IMG/VR virus record: IMGVR_UViG_3300037296_000138
Coordinates: 1-61,305 of that record
Source of the DNA: a virus
Length of the DNA: 61,305 nt
Direction: 5' to 3' (one strand)
This document shows, one piece after another, positions 22,681 through 31,793 of the stretch (its first letter is position 1; the number at the start of each line of letters is the position of its first letter). Position numbers and translations under genes: made by a program. The notes beneath the pieces are model-generated. The model saw only the letters and a list, made by a program, of their open reading frames with translations, searched no databases and was not told the origin of the DNA.

Positions 22681-22792
22681 CCCATTTGGGGGCTATCAGC
22701 TCACTCGTGAGGAAGCTAATACCTTCTAAGAATCGGGACCAGTCGGCTCGATCCTCCAAATAAGCCCCTCAGCATCTGCTGGGGGGTTTTTT
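22681..22792 (+). terminator. Structured leader ending in a strong terminator
   Basis: The terminator is CCCCTCAGC-ATCT-GCTGGGGGG-TTTTTT at 22765-22792. Upstream, GGGGGCT at about 22687 can pair with AGCCCC at 22763-22768, which would disrupt the terminator stem, so attenuation is conceivable. A tRNA-like reading of the region fails at the T arm. Confidence 0.7.
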
Positions 22793-22852
22793 CATCTGAG
22801 GTCATCCCTTACAGCAATGGGATCTATCCACAAATGAGAGAGCAGAACCATC

Positions 22853-23041
22853 ATGGATGACATCGACACAGCACAAGAGCTGCAGGAGCTCGTGTTGCGA
22901 AGAACCCTAGAGACCCAACGCCAGAGAACAGAAATTCCTTTTTCTGGTGTTTGCCTGTCTTGCGAAGAACCAATAACCAAAGGCCGCTATTGTGATTCTA
23001 CCTGTCGGGAGGATCATGAAAGTCGCCGCAAACGTAAATAG
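22853..23041 (+). CDS. Small zinc-finger protein (62 aa)
   Basis: The C-terminal half has C-L-S-C, then C-D-S-T-C 10 residues later, with a trailing REDHESRRKRK tail, the layout of small zinc ribbons that bind nucleic acid or RNA polymerase (TraR/DksA-like or DUF2116-like). The N-terminal half is a charged helix. It overlaps or abuts the helicase gene. Confidence 0.7.
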   Translation: MDDIDTAQELQELVLRRTLETQRQRTEIPFSGVCLSCEEPITKGRYCDSTCREDHESRRKRK

Positions 23042-24344
23042 AATCGGTGATAGTATGCCCCTAAACCTAGGCCAAGAAGCAGGCGAACAAGCCATCTTCC
23101 AATTCCTCCTCTCCCCCGACCCAGAATTCCGTCTATCAGGCGGCCCGGGCACCGGTAAGACATTCATGATGAAGCACGTCATGGACAATGTCATGAAGGA
23201 ATACGAATTGAGCATGCAGCTCCTAGGGATCAAACCTAAGCTGAACTCAGTGCAACTGACTGCCACCACCAACAAGGCGGCCGAAGTCCTGGAACAGGCA
23301 ACGGGGTATCCTGCATCTACAATCCACAGCTTCCTGGGATTGAAGATCAAAGTGAATTTCAGCACCGGCAAGACCTTTGTCGAGAAGCGCACAGATTTCA
23401 AAACCCATTCCGGCGTGCTCCTCTTCGTAGAGGAAGCCTCGATGGTAGACACCCAGCTGAAGGAATTCATCAACGAAGCGATGGATGACACCTGCAAGAT
23501 CATCTACGTCGGTGACCGGTATCAGATGGCTCCCATCACCGAGGACGTCAGCCCTGTCTATTCCGACATCACCAGCAACTATTTCGAGCTCACTCAGCCC
23601 GTCCGTAACGCTGGTCAGCCGGCCTTGGTCGCTCTCTGTGACCAGATGCGCCAGACAGTGATCTCAGGCGTCTTCCAGCCCATTGCAGAGGTGCCAGGGG
23701 TTATCGACTTCATCGACGATGATGGGCTCCAGCACGTCCTCGACACAGCCTACCTGGACGAGAACGTCGACAGCCGGATCCTCTGCTATACGAACCATCG
23801 GGTCGGGCTCTACAACGAGTATGTCCGTGACCTGCGGGGCTACCCTGAGACCTTCACCGTCGGTGAGCTGCTGATCAACAGCACGAACATTGCGGTAGGG
23901 AAATCAGGCCTCAAAGTCGAGGAGCAATACCGTGTCACCAAGGTAAATACCTCGCCTCAGATGGTCGAAATCACTGACGAGGAAAGCCTCAAGTGCTACA
24001 GTATCACCATCGTCAAAGAGGGCTCACAGCTGTTTTTCGAACAGACATTTCTGATCCCCGTCAAGTCCGACGAGAAGAAGAAAATGATGAACCGTCTGAA
24101 GGCAGACCGTAACTGGCAGGCCTTCTACTATCTACAGAACCAATTCCCGGACCTACGTCAAAAGGATGCTTCGACGGTCTGGAAAGCCCAGGGCTCCACA
24201 TTCGATAATGTCATCGTCGATCTGCCCAACATCAGCACCTGTAAGGACTTCATGCAAGTCGCTCGGATGCTGTTCGTCAGCGTATCTCGCCCCCGCAATC
24301 GCATCTACCTATACGGGGACATTGATCCGCTTTTCTTAATCTAG
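23016..24344 (+). CDS. SF1 DNA helicase, Dda/RecD-like (N4 gp37-like)
   Basis: Motif I is SGGPGTGKT, motif Ia QLTATTNKAA, motif II LLFVEEASMVD (Glu in place of the usual first Asp), and motif VI LFVSVSRPRNRIYLYGD. The Q-motif-like LNLGQEAGEQ is near the start. These are the marks of a Dda-type 5'-3' helicase used in phage replication. GGGAGG lies 3 bases before ATG 23016, inside the zinc-finger gene; ATG 23055 is an alternative with a weaker site. It heads the replication operon with the DNA polymerase. Confidence 0.85.
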   Translation: MKVAANVNRIGDSMPLNLGQEAGEQAIFQFLLSPDPEFRLSGGPGTGKTFMMKHVMDNVMKEYELSMQLLGIKPKLNSVQLTATTNKAAEVLEQATGYPASTIHSFLGLKIKVNFSTGKTFVEKRTDFKTHSGVLLFVEEASMVDTQLKEFINEAMDDTCKIIYVGDRYQMAPITEDVSPVYSDITSNYFELTQPVRNAGQPALVALCDQMRQTVISGVFQPIAEVPGVIDFIDDDGLQHVLDTAYLDENVDSRILCYTNHRVGLYNEYVRDLRGYPETFTVGELLINSTNIAVGKSGLKVEEQYRVTKVNTSPQMVEITDEESLKCYSITIVKEGSQLFFEQTFLIPVKSDEKKKMMNRLKADRNWQAFYYLQNQFPDLRQKDASTVWKAQGSTFDNVIVDLPNISTCKDFMQVARMLFVSVSRPRNRIYLYGDIDPLFLI

Positions 24345-24353
24345 GAGGCCATC

Positions 24354-24851
24354 ATGTCTAACCCATACCTAGCTCTCCTGGACCCATTGATTCACTCCTT
24401 GATGGGTCCAGAACACAAGCGTTTTCAGGGCATCGCAAACGATCTCGTGAAGAAGAACCATCGCCTCGGCAACGGGGAGTTTGGATTTTACTTCATGGGG
24501 AAACGCTACACGACTCACCATGCAGACTTCCTCGTCGGCATGACCTTGCCCAACATCCACCCCGAGCTTATAGAGGACGTTCGGTTCCTCATTGCAGACA
24601 TCGAAAAAGCCGAGCGGGATACGAAAAAGCTTTCCCAATCGCTGTCCGTTGTCCTACCAAAATGCAGCACGAACCAAGAAGTCCGGGATACTCTTCCGGA
24701 GGTATTTATTCGTGACGTTCCGGTATTGCGATCACTCGAGCGCAAACATCCGGAAGGTTTCATTTTGGAGAAGTTCCCTATGCTGAAACGGCAATACGAC
24801 AAAGCAGTCGAGATCGCTGAATACTATATGGCCAGCAAGTTGGTCTACTAG
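24354..24851 (+). CDS. Unknown protein in the replication operon (165 aa)
   Basis: AGGAGG lies just upstream of the ATG. The sequence is mixed helical with basic N-terminal half and no clear catalytic motif. It lies between the helicase and the DNA polymerase, spaced by 9 and 1 bases. Confidence 0.7.
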   Translation: MSNPYLALLDPLIHSLMGPEHKRFQGIANDLVKKNHRLGNGEFGFYFMGKRYTTHHADFLVGMTLPNIHPELIEDVRFLIADIEKAERDTKKLSQSLSVVLPKCSTNQEVRDTLPEVFIRDVPVLRSLERKHPEGFILEKFPMLKRQYDKAVEIAEYYMASKLVY

Positions 24852-24852
24852 G

Positions 24853-27489
24853 ATGCATTACATCACGTTTACGGAGCCAGAACAGCTGACCTACGACATT
24901 GCTATTTTGGCTCCAACTCTAAACTATGATTCGATGCTCGAGAATTACGTGAAGCCATTCCTCCCTCACATGATGGAAAAGGTAGTAGCGTTTGATCTAC
25001 ATAAAGCAGGAAAGCGGACTCCAGTAGCGACCCAGAAAGAATACCTGGAAGATCTGTTGCCCGCTCTCATTCACCTCAAAGTCAAATACCTGATTGTAGC
25101 TGACGCTGAGTATTTCAAAACCCTGACCAAAAGCGGATCGGTGGACAAAGCCCTAGGCTATGTTCTGCCAAGCATCGTGGGCGACTTCCAAGTCATCTAC
25201 GTGCCCAATTACGGTCAGATCTTCTATGACCCAGATAAGACCAAGGCCAAGATCACCCAGTGCATGACAGCTTTGGTCGATCACGTGAATGCCAGCTACG
25301 TCGATCCCGGCACCGGGATTGTCCGTCATGCCGAATACCCGATGAATACAGAAGATATTGCAGCAGTGCTGCAACGTCTATTGGACATGAAAGTTCCATT
25401 GACTGCAGACATCGAAGGATTCGGATTGAAGCACTATGAGTGTGGGATCGCTACAATCTCATTCGCATGGAATAAGCATGAGGGAGTAGCATTCCCTGTC
25501 GACATTCGGGAAGCCTACGGGCCTCTTGAACCAAATGTCGAGCACGAAAGATTCTTTAACGTAGAAGTGCGAGCACTTCTGTTAGATTTCTTTCGCAAAT
25601 ACAAGGAAAATATGACGTGGCATAACATTACATTTGATGTTTATGTTTTGGTGTATCAGCTGTTTATGGAAGACCTTCTCGATACTGAGGGTCTCCTGGA
25701 TGGTCTGGACGTCATGCTATCCAATTGGGATGACACCAAGCTCATCACCTATTTGGCCACGAATTCATGTGCTGGAAACAAGCTCGGACTGAAACCTCAA
25801 TCCCAAGAATTCACCGGCAACTATGCCGAGGAAGACATTAAGGATATCCGGAAGATCAAGATTCAGGATCTGCTGGAATACAACCTCATCGACGCCCTTG
25901 CTACTTGGTTCGTAAAAGAGAAGCACTGGGACACGATGATCGAGGACCAGCAGGAGGAGATCTACCAAGGCCTCTTCAAAGACGCTGTGGTGGACATCGT
26001 CCAGATGCAGCTGACCGGTATCCCCTTCGACAGGGGTGAGGTCATCAAGGTGCAGAACGAGCTCCAGGGCGAGCAGGATGCCGCTGTGGCAGCCATGCTG
26101 AACACCCAGACCCTTGGCTCCTTCGTTCATGAGATGCGTGTCAATCACGTCATCAAAAAGAACAAGGAGTATAAGAAAAAGGTCATCACCCTGGCTGACG
26201 TAGATCCAACCAAGATCTGCTTCAATCCGGCCAGTGCTCCCCAGCTTCAGGAGCTCCTCTACGGCAAGCAATACATGGCACTTCCAGTCTTGGATCTCAC
26301 CAAGAGCAAGCTCCCTGCCACCGGCGCGGAGACCCTGGAGAAGTTGATCAACCACACCAACAACCCTGACGAGGTTGCGTTCTTGAAGGCGCTCATCGAA
26401 TACAAATCGGTGGCCATCATCTTGAACACCTTCATCCCGGCCTTCCTCCGGATGCCTATGGCGCCGGATGGTCACTACTACCTCTATGGTTTCTTCAACC
26501 TGGGGGGCACGGTGTCCGGCCGGCTCAGCAGCAACGATCCAAACCTACAGAACATTCCTGCTTCAGGAGCCACTAAGGCTAAGAAGCGGATCGCTAAGAT
26601 GATCAAACGGTGTGTCAAAGCACCCAAGGGCTTTTTGTTTTGCGGGCTCGATTTTGCATCCCTAGAGGATCGGATCTCTGCTGTTACAACCCGTGATCCT
26701 ATGAAGCTCAAGGTCTATACCGACGGCTTTGATGGTCACTGCCTTCGGGCACATGCCTACTTTGGGGACAAGATGCCTGACATCATTGGCACCTGTGTCC
26801 AGAGCGTCAATTCTATCGACAAGCTCTACAGCTCCTTGCGCCAAATGAGTAAGGCACCAACCTTCGCGCTGACCTATCAGGGAACCTATATCACCCTGAT
26901 GGCAAACTGCGGATTTTCGGAGGAGTTGGCCAAAGAGATCGAAGCCCGCTACCACGAGCTCTACGTCGTATCTGACGAGTGGGTGGCAGGTAAAATCAAC
27001 CAAGCAGGGAAAGACGGATATGTCACCGGAGCCTTTGGCTTGCGGGTCCGCACACCTTTGCTTAAGCAGGTGATCTTGGGCAACCGAGTCACCCCCTTCG
27101 AGGCGGCTGCTGAAGGACGCACCGCGGGCAATGCACTGGGTCAATCCTGGTGCTTGCTCAACTCCCGAGCTGCATCCGAATTCATGAAGAAGGTTCGGAA
27201 AAGCATCTACCGGCTGCAAATCAGGCCATGCGCTCATATCCATGACGCCCAGTATTTCCTGATCCCGGATGACATGGAGGTCATCACCTGGATGAACGAA
27301 CATCTAGTGAAGGCTGTCCAATGGCAAGAACACCCTGACATCGCCAACGATGATGTCAAACTGGGTGGGGAGCTCTCGATCTTCTACCCTGACTGGTCCA
27401 CCGAAATGACGATACCGAATGGTGCCGATCAGACAGAAATTGAAACCCTAGCGACTGAGCATTTCGAGAAATACTGCATCGCTGCATAG
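24853..27489 (+). CDS. DNA polymerase, family A with 3'-5' exonuclease (N4 gp39-like)
   Basis: This is the phage replicative polymerase. The exonuclease domain has D186-x-E188 (ADIEG), an ExoII WHNITFD segment and ExoIII YNLIDA, so proofreading should be intact. In the polymerase domain, SGRLSSNDPNLQNIP precedes motif A (LD600FASLED). Motif B is RQMSK-APTF-ALTYQG, with YQG in place of YG, as I recall from other phage enzymes. Motif C is H797-D798. Length 878 aa resembles N4 polymerase. The first third of the gene is more AT-rich than the rest. Confidence 0.93.
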   Translation: MHYITFTEPEQLTYDIAILAPTLNYDSMLENYVKPFLPHMMEKVVAFDLHKAGKRTPVATQKEYLEDLLPALIHLKVKYLIVADAEYFKTLTKSGSVDKALGYVLPSIVGDFQVIYVPNYGQIFYDPDKTKAKITQCMTALVDHVNASYVDPGTGIVRHAEYPMNTEDIAAVLQRLLDMKVPLTADIEGFGLKHYECGIATISFAWNKHEGVAFPVDIREAYGPLEPNVEHERFFNVEVRALLLDFFRKYKENMTWHNITFDVYVLVYQLFMEDLLDTEGLLDGLDVMLSNWDDTKLITYLATNSCAGNKLGLKPQSQEFTGNYAEEDIKDIRKIKIQDLLEYNLIDALATWFVKEKHWDTMIEDQQEEIYQGLFKDAVVDIVQMQLTGIPFDRGEVIKVQNELQGEQDAAVAAMLNTQTLGSFVHEMRVNHVIKKNKEYKKKVITLADVDPTKICFNPASAPQLQELLYGKQYMALPVLDLTKSKLPATGAETLEKLINHTNNPDEVAFLKALIEYKSVAIILNTFIPAFLRMPMAPDGHYYLYGFFNLGGTVSGRLSSNDPNLQNIPASGATKAKKRIAKMIKRCVKAPKGFLFCGLDFASLEDRISAVTTRDPMKLKVYTDGFDGHCLRAHAYFGDKMPDIIGTCVQSVNSIDKLYSSLRQMSKAPTFALTYQGTYITLMANCGFSEELAKEIEARYHELYVVSDEWVAGKINQAGKDGYVTGAFGLRVRTPLLKQVILGNRVTPFEAAAEGRTAGNALGQSWCLLNSRAASEFMKKVRKSIYRLQIRPCAHIHDAQYFLIPDDMEVITWMNEHLVKAVQWQEHPDIANDDVKLGGELSIFYPDWSTEMTIPNGADQTEIETLATEHFEKYCIAA

Positions 27490-27502
27490 AGAAAGGCCAA
27501 CC

Positions 27503-27796
27503 ATGGCAGTTCAGAAACAACACCACTTCCTGTTCTCTTCGACGCTGGTTTACACCCGCAAGGAAGACGACAGCGAAGTCCGCCGGCAGAAGTCCAAACC
27601 CTTCAATGCCATTGTCACCACCGGCACCAAGCTCGTGACCTATGAGCTGATGGACCGCGCACGCAAAGCGATCCTACAGCGCGCCTGGGACGAGATGGGT
27701 GTGCCCATCGACGACGTGCTCGATTACCACGTTCACAACTTCTCCTACATGGGGCTGATGTCCTCGGAAGAGTTCAACGGCCGCAAAGCCAGCTAA
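27503..27796 (+). CDS. Small conserved-looking protein in the replication operon (97 aa)
   Basis: GAAAGGCC precedes the ATG, 13 bases after the polymerase stop. The protein is basic at the N-terminus with an alpha/beta pattern. N4 has a small gene at the equivalent position. Function is unknown. Confidence 0.7.
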   Translation: MAVQKQHHFLFSSTLVYTRKEDDSEVRRQKSKPFNAIVTTGTKLVTYELMDRARKAILQRAWDEMGVPIDDVLDYHVHNFSYMGLMSSEEFNGRKAS

Positions 27797-27806
27797 GGGG
27801 AAAACC

Positions 27807-28793
27807 ATGAAACAGGGCATCACCAACAACTCAGGCTTCAGCCTATCCATGGCTGTATGGCTCGCTCACGATGACTATGATGGTCCATCGGAAGCAGCGC
27901 CACAGGGAGAGGTGATCTCGGTCACCACCTTGCTGGTCCCAACTCGTATCTTCGTGCTCCAGCAGCGGCTCCCAGAGGGCACAGGGCTGCCTGACGTCAC
28001 AGACCGTATCGCGGCTCGTTTCGGACAGGCTATCCACGCTGACATCGAGAAGACCTGGCGCCAGCACTATGCCACGGCAATGCGCAAGCTGGGTATGAGC
28101 CAGAAGATGATCGACAAGATCCGGATCAACCCGGAGAAGGTCGAGCCTGGTGAAATTCCTGTTTACCTGGAGCAACGCTACTATCGCGTTTTCGACGGGG
28201 TCGTAATCTCGGGCAAGTTCGATGAGATCATCAACGGACAACTGAACGATACCAAGACCTCGTCGACCTATTCCTACATGAATGGAACCAACGAAGAGAG
28301 CCACACGAAGCAGCTCAGCGCCTATCGTTGGATCTCCCCTGAAAAGGTCACTTCTGAAATTGGCAACATCAACCATATCTTCACAGATTGGCAGCGGATG
28401 ATGACCAAGCAGAACCCGAACTACCCCAAGCATCGGGTGACCGAGGTGTCCTACCAGCTGCAAAGCTTGAAGGAGACTGAATCCTGGATCAAAGCCAAAC
28501 TGGATGAGATCCGCGCCAACGTCGACCTCCCCGAGGAGCAAGTCATCCGCTGCACGCCTGACGAGCTGTGGATGTCTCCCCCGCAATACAAATACTATGC
28601 TGATCCGGCCAAGGCTGACTTGGGCGGACGGTCCACCAAAAACTGCGATTCTATGCAGGAAGCAATGACCCACATGGCGACCAAGGGTAAAGGCAAGGGC
28701 AAGATCATTGTTGTCCCGTCTGAACCCAAGCGCTGTGGCTACTGCCCTGTCTACGAGATCTGCACACAGAAAGACGAGTATTTCCATGATTGA
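27807..28793 (+). CDS. PD-(D/E)XK nuclease-like protein with C-terminal Cys cluster (N4 gp42-like)
   Basis: A nuclease core is suggested by GKFDEIINGQLNDTKTSS at about residues 136-153, matching the G-x-x-D ... D-x-K pattern of Cas4/RecB-type exonucleases. The C-terminus has C-G-Y-C-P-V-Y-E-I-C, with further Cys upstream (near residues 250 and 278), which could ligate an iron-sulfur cluster as in Cas4. It lies between polymerase and primase genes and overlaps the latter by 8 bases. Function in replication or end processing is inferred. Confidence 0.75.
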   Translation: MKQGITNNSGFSLSMAVWLAHDDYDGPSEAAPQGEVISVTTLLVPTRIFVLQQRLPEGTGLPDVTDRIAARFGQAIHADIEKTWRQHYATAMRKLGMSQKMIDKIRINPEKVEPGEIPVYLEQRYYRVFDGVVISGKFDEIINGQLNDTKTSSTYSYMNGTNEESHTKQLSAYRWISPEKVTSEIGNINHIFTDWQRMMTKQNPNYPKHRVTEVSYQLQSLKETESWIKAKLDEIRANVDLPEEQVIRCTPDELWMSPPQYKYYADPAKADLGGRSTKNCDSMQEAMTHMATKGKGKGKIIVVPSEPKRCGYCPVYEICTQKDEYFHD

Positions 28794-30924
28794 TCTGACA
28801 ACTGTATCCCACCATCCGGCGATTGAAGAACTCGTAGACGTGCTCTGCAACAAGACCCAGAACACCGATCGGGGTTTCTTCCGTGTCGAAGTGGCATACT
28901 TCCTTGCGAAGATGGCAGGCACCATGCGTGCCTCCATCCTGACCGAAGACCGGGGCGAGATCCCGGTCAACGTCTATGCGCTTGCGCTGGGCACCTCCGG
29001 CTATGGTAAGGGCCACAGCGTCCATATCATCGAGAACCAATTCATGAGCGGCTTCAAACGCCGGTTCATGGAGGACACCTTCAACGTGATCTCTGATGGT
29101 CACCTCTGGAAGATGGCACTCGAGCGGGCGGCGATCTCCGGTAAGGAGGAGCAGGCTGAGAAGGATTCCCTAGATAAGGAATTCATCCAGGCTGGTAACT
29201 TCACTTTCACGTTCGACTCCGGCACTGCTCCCGCGGTGAAGCAACTGCGCCACAAGCTGCTCATGGCAGACGTCGGTGCAATCAACCTGCAGATCGACGA
29301 GATTGGTTCCAATCTGGTCGGCAACACCGAAGTCCTGAACGTGTTCCTTGAGCTCTACGATCAGGGGATGGTCAACAACAAGCTGACCAAGAACACCACC
29401 GAGAACGTGCGCGGCCGGGAGATCGACGGTAAGACACCGACGAACGCTCTGCTGTTCGGCACCCCGTCCAAGCTCTTGGATGGTGGTATCGTCGAGGATA
29501 ACTTCTACTCGTTCCTCGATACGGGCTACGCCCGCCGGTGCCTGTTTGGTTGGGGCCAGGAGCAGCGCAACACAGACGATGCAACACCTGCTGAAATCTA
29601 CGCGCGCTTGGTTTCTGGAACCAACAAGACGACTACGACAAAATGGTCCACTCACTTTTCGTTGTTGGCCGATCCGGCCAAGTTCGGATGGGAAATGACC
29701 GTTGACGACGTGGTTGGCATCGAGCTGCTGACCTACAAAATTGAATGTGAACGGCACGCTGCCACCTACCCAGAGCACGAAGAGATCCGGAAGGCAGAAA
29801 TGTCCCACCGGTATTTCAAAGCTCTGAAGCTTGCCGGCGCACTGGCATTCGTAGACGAGTCGTCGGAGATCGAAATGGATCACCTGCACGCGGCTATGAA
29901 ATTGGTGGAAGAGTCAGGCGAAAGCTTTCAGCGCCTGATGACCCGCGAGAAAACCTACGTCAAATTGGCTAAATATATCGCGGCCACCAAAGAAGATCTG
30001 ACCCATGCTGACCTGTTCGAGGCATTGCCTTTCTACAAAGCGAGCCAGACAGCACGGACAGAGATCATGACCTTGGCTACGGCCTGGGGCTACAAACAGA
30101 ACATCATCATCCAGAAGACATTCGTCGATGGTATTGAGTTCTTCCGTGGCTCCACTCTTGAGGAGACCAATCTCGACGAGATCCTCATCACCTACTCGGA
30201 CCATTTCGCATATAACTATGTGACCGAGCGGGCTCCATTCGCATCCCTGCACGAGCTGACCCAAGCGCCAGGCATGAATTGGACCAACCACGGTTTCCAG
30301 GATGGTCACCGGTTGGAGGAGAAGGTCATCCCTGGATTCAACATGATCGCTATCGACGTCGACGGCGGCGTAGATATGGAACAGGTCCACGAGCTCATGA
30401 AGGATTATACTTTCATGACCTATACGACCAAGAGCCATACCGATGGCGATCACCGTTTCCGTCTGATGATCCCGATCAGCTATGTGCTGGAACTGGATTA
30501 TGACGACTACAAGGAGTTCATGAATTCGTTCATGGAATGGCTCCCCTTCACCAGCGACGAAGGTGCCAATCAGCGCTCTAAGAAATGGGAAACCTATGCC
30601 GGCGGCACCTACCACTCGAACGAGGGCTTGCTCCTCGATCCTCTTCGGTTTGTCCCAAAGACAACGAAGAACGAGCAGCACCGTGAATCCATGGGGCAGC
30701 TGGAAAGCTTGGACAATCTGGAACGCTGGTTTGCAGGGCGCATCGCCTCGGGCAACCGGAACAACCAGATGATCAAGTTCGCCTATGCTCTGGTGGACAG
30801 CGGGATGACGCTCCATGAAGTCGAGCAGAACGTGATCGCCTTCAACCAAAAGCTCTCGAACGGTCTGACCGAACAGGAGCTCCGTAGCACCATTTTCCAG
30901 AGTGTTGCGAAGCGTTATGACTAG
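28786..30924 (+). CDS. Helicase-primase fusion, DUF3987-like ATPase plus archaeo-eukaryotic-type primase (N4 gp43-like)
   Basis: The start at 28786 overlaps the upstream stop by 8 bases. The N-terminal half has a P-loop-like G69-TSGYGKGHS and a Walker-B-like LQIDEIG, resembling DUF3987 helicase-like ATPases. The C-terminal half has ID524VD526GG and, 25 residues on, SH551-TDGDHRFRLMIP, the DxD ... sxH layout of AEP primases. The end is helical (FAYALVDSGMTLHEVEQNV), like a PriCT domain. N4 gp43 is needed for replication. The primase role is inference from motifs. Length 712 aa. Confidence 0.78.
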   Translation: MIDLTTVSHHPAIEELVDVLCNKTQNTDRGFFRVEVAYFLAKMAGTMRASILTEDRGEIPVNVYALALGTSGYGKGHSVHIIENQFMSGFKRRFMEDTFNVISDGHLWKMALERAAISGKEEQAEKDSLDKEFIQAGNFTFTFDSGTAPAVKQLRHKLLMADVGAINLQIDEIGSNLVGNTEVLNVFLELYDQGMVNNKLTKNTTENVRGREIDGKTPTNALLFGTPSKLLDGGIVEDNFYSFLDTGYARRCLFGWGQEQRNTDDATPAEIYARLVSGTNKTTTTKWSTHFSLLADPAKFGWEMTVDDVVGIELLTYKIECERHAATYPEHEEIRKAEMSHRYFKALKLAGALAFVDESSEIEMDHLHAAMKLVEESGESFQRLMTREKTYVKLAKYIAATKEDLTHADLFEALPFYKASQTARTEIMTLATAWGYKQNIIIQKTFVDGIEFFRGSTLEETNLDEILITYSDHFAYNYVTERAPFASLHELTQAPGMNWTNHGFQDGHRLEEKVIPGFNMIAIDVDGGVDMEQVHELMKDYTFMTYTTKSHTDGDHRFRLMIPISYVLELDYDDYKEFMNSFMEWLPFTSDEGANQRSKKWETYAGGTYHSNEGLLLDPLRFVPKTTKNEQHRESMGQLESLDNLERWFAGRIASGNRNNQMIKFAYALVDSGMTLHEVEQNVIAFNQKLSNGLTEQELRSTIFQSVAKRYD

Positions 30925-30962
30925 CATTCGCTAGGCATAAATGCTAAATCTCTAGTCCAACC

Positions 30963-31005
30963 TGGGGCCAAGTGGATGCTGTTTTTCGGGCAACATTTGG
31001 CCTCA
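30963..31005 (+). promoter_or_regulatory. Long-loop hairpin containing the GTTTTTCGGG motif
   Basis: TGGGGCCAAGTG pairs with CATTTGGCCTCA (12 bp, two wobbles); the 19-nt loop contains GTTTTTCGGG, also found at 7701-7710. It lies in the 103-base gap before the RecA-like gene. It may be a regulatory RNA structure or promoter. Confidence 0.4.
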
Positions 31006-31027
31006 TAATCACCCTGAAAGGAAACCT

Positions 31028-31756
31028 ATGTCAGATGACATTAACGACCAGTTGGTCTTGATCTCAGGTGAATCGGCAACCGGCAAATCAGCAAGTCTTC
31101 AGCACATCCCGAACGGAGAACGGGTCATGTATCTGAACTGCGAATCGGGCAAACGCTTGCCCTTTGCCAACAAGTTCGATTCCTACAAGATCACAGATCC
31201 TCTGCAGGTCTATGAGGCGTTCGCTCACGCCAACCAGAACCCCGACTACGACGTCATCGTGGTCGATACGCTAACCTTCCTCATGGATATGTATGAGTCG
31301 ACCTACGTGATCGATTCTGAAAATACCATGAAGGCCTGGGGCGACTATGCTCAGTTCTTCAAGAACCTGATGCAGGTCTACGTTGCACCCAGCGACAAGT
31401 CGGTGATCTTCTTGGCTCACACCCGGGAAGACCATGACGAGAAGGCTATGCGGATGAAAACCGCGGTGCCCATCAAAGGGGCTCTGAAGAACAACGGCAT
31501 TGAGTCATATTTCTCTACCGTGGTCGCCACCAAAAAAGTGGAGATCAAGCACCTCGAAGATCAAGACCCTGCCTTGTGCCGGATCTCCGATCATGACCGG
31601 TTGCTAGGCTACAAGCACGTCTTCCAGACACAGCTGACAGCCGATACAATCGGTGAGCGTATTCGTTCCCCTATGGGTTTGTTCAACACGAACCAAGCCT
31701 TTATGGACAACGATGCCAACCTCCTGCTGGATCACCTGAAGGGCTACTACGCCTGA
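31028..31756 (+). CDS. RecA-fold ATPase, Sak4/AAA_24-like (N4 gp44-like)
   Basis: The P-loop is SGESATGKSAS at residues about 13-23. Walker B is YDVIVVDTLTFLMD. 'VIFLAHTRED' is a RecA-type sensor strand. At 242 aa without extra domains, it fits the Sak4 group of phage recombinases that cooperate with a phage SSB. The next gene is the SSB candidate. GAAAGGAAA supports the start. Confidence 0.78.
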   Translation: MSDDINDQLVLISGESATGKSASLQHIPNGERVMYLNCESGKRLPFANKFDSYKITDPLQVYEAFAHANQNPDYDVIVVDTLTFLMDMYESTYVIDSENTMKAWGDYAQFFKNLMQVYVAPSDKSVIFLAHTREDHDEKAMRMKTAVPIKGALKNNGIESYFSTVVATKKVEIKHLEDQDPALCRISDHDRLLGYKHVFQTQLTADTIGERIRSPMGLFNTNQAFMDNDANLLLDHLKGYYA

Positions 31757-31793
31757 TCCGGCAACCACTTCCCCAACACAGAAAGAGCTTACC

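Noticed and set aside
22684-22770. tRNA-like cloverleaf
   Set aside because: A 7-bp acceptor and an anticodon-like arm can be drawn, but the D arm loop is too short and there is no T arm abutting the acceptor.
28921-28936. CTTC-CTTG-CGAAG hairpin resembling the early promoters
   Set aside because: Stem of only 4 bp, inside coding sequence of the helicase-primase and without the T tract.
27843-28970. 375-codon minus-strand frame
   Set aside because: Antisense to the PD-(D/E)XK-like gene, with no recognisable motif.
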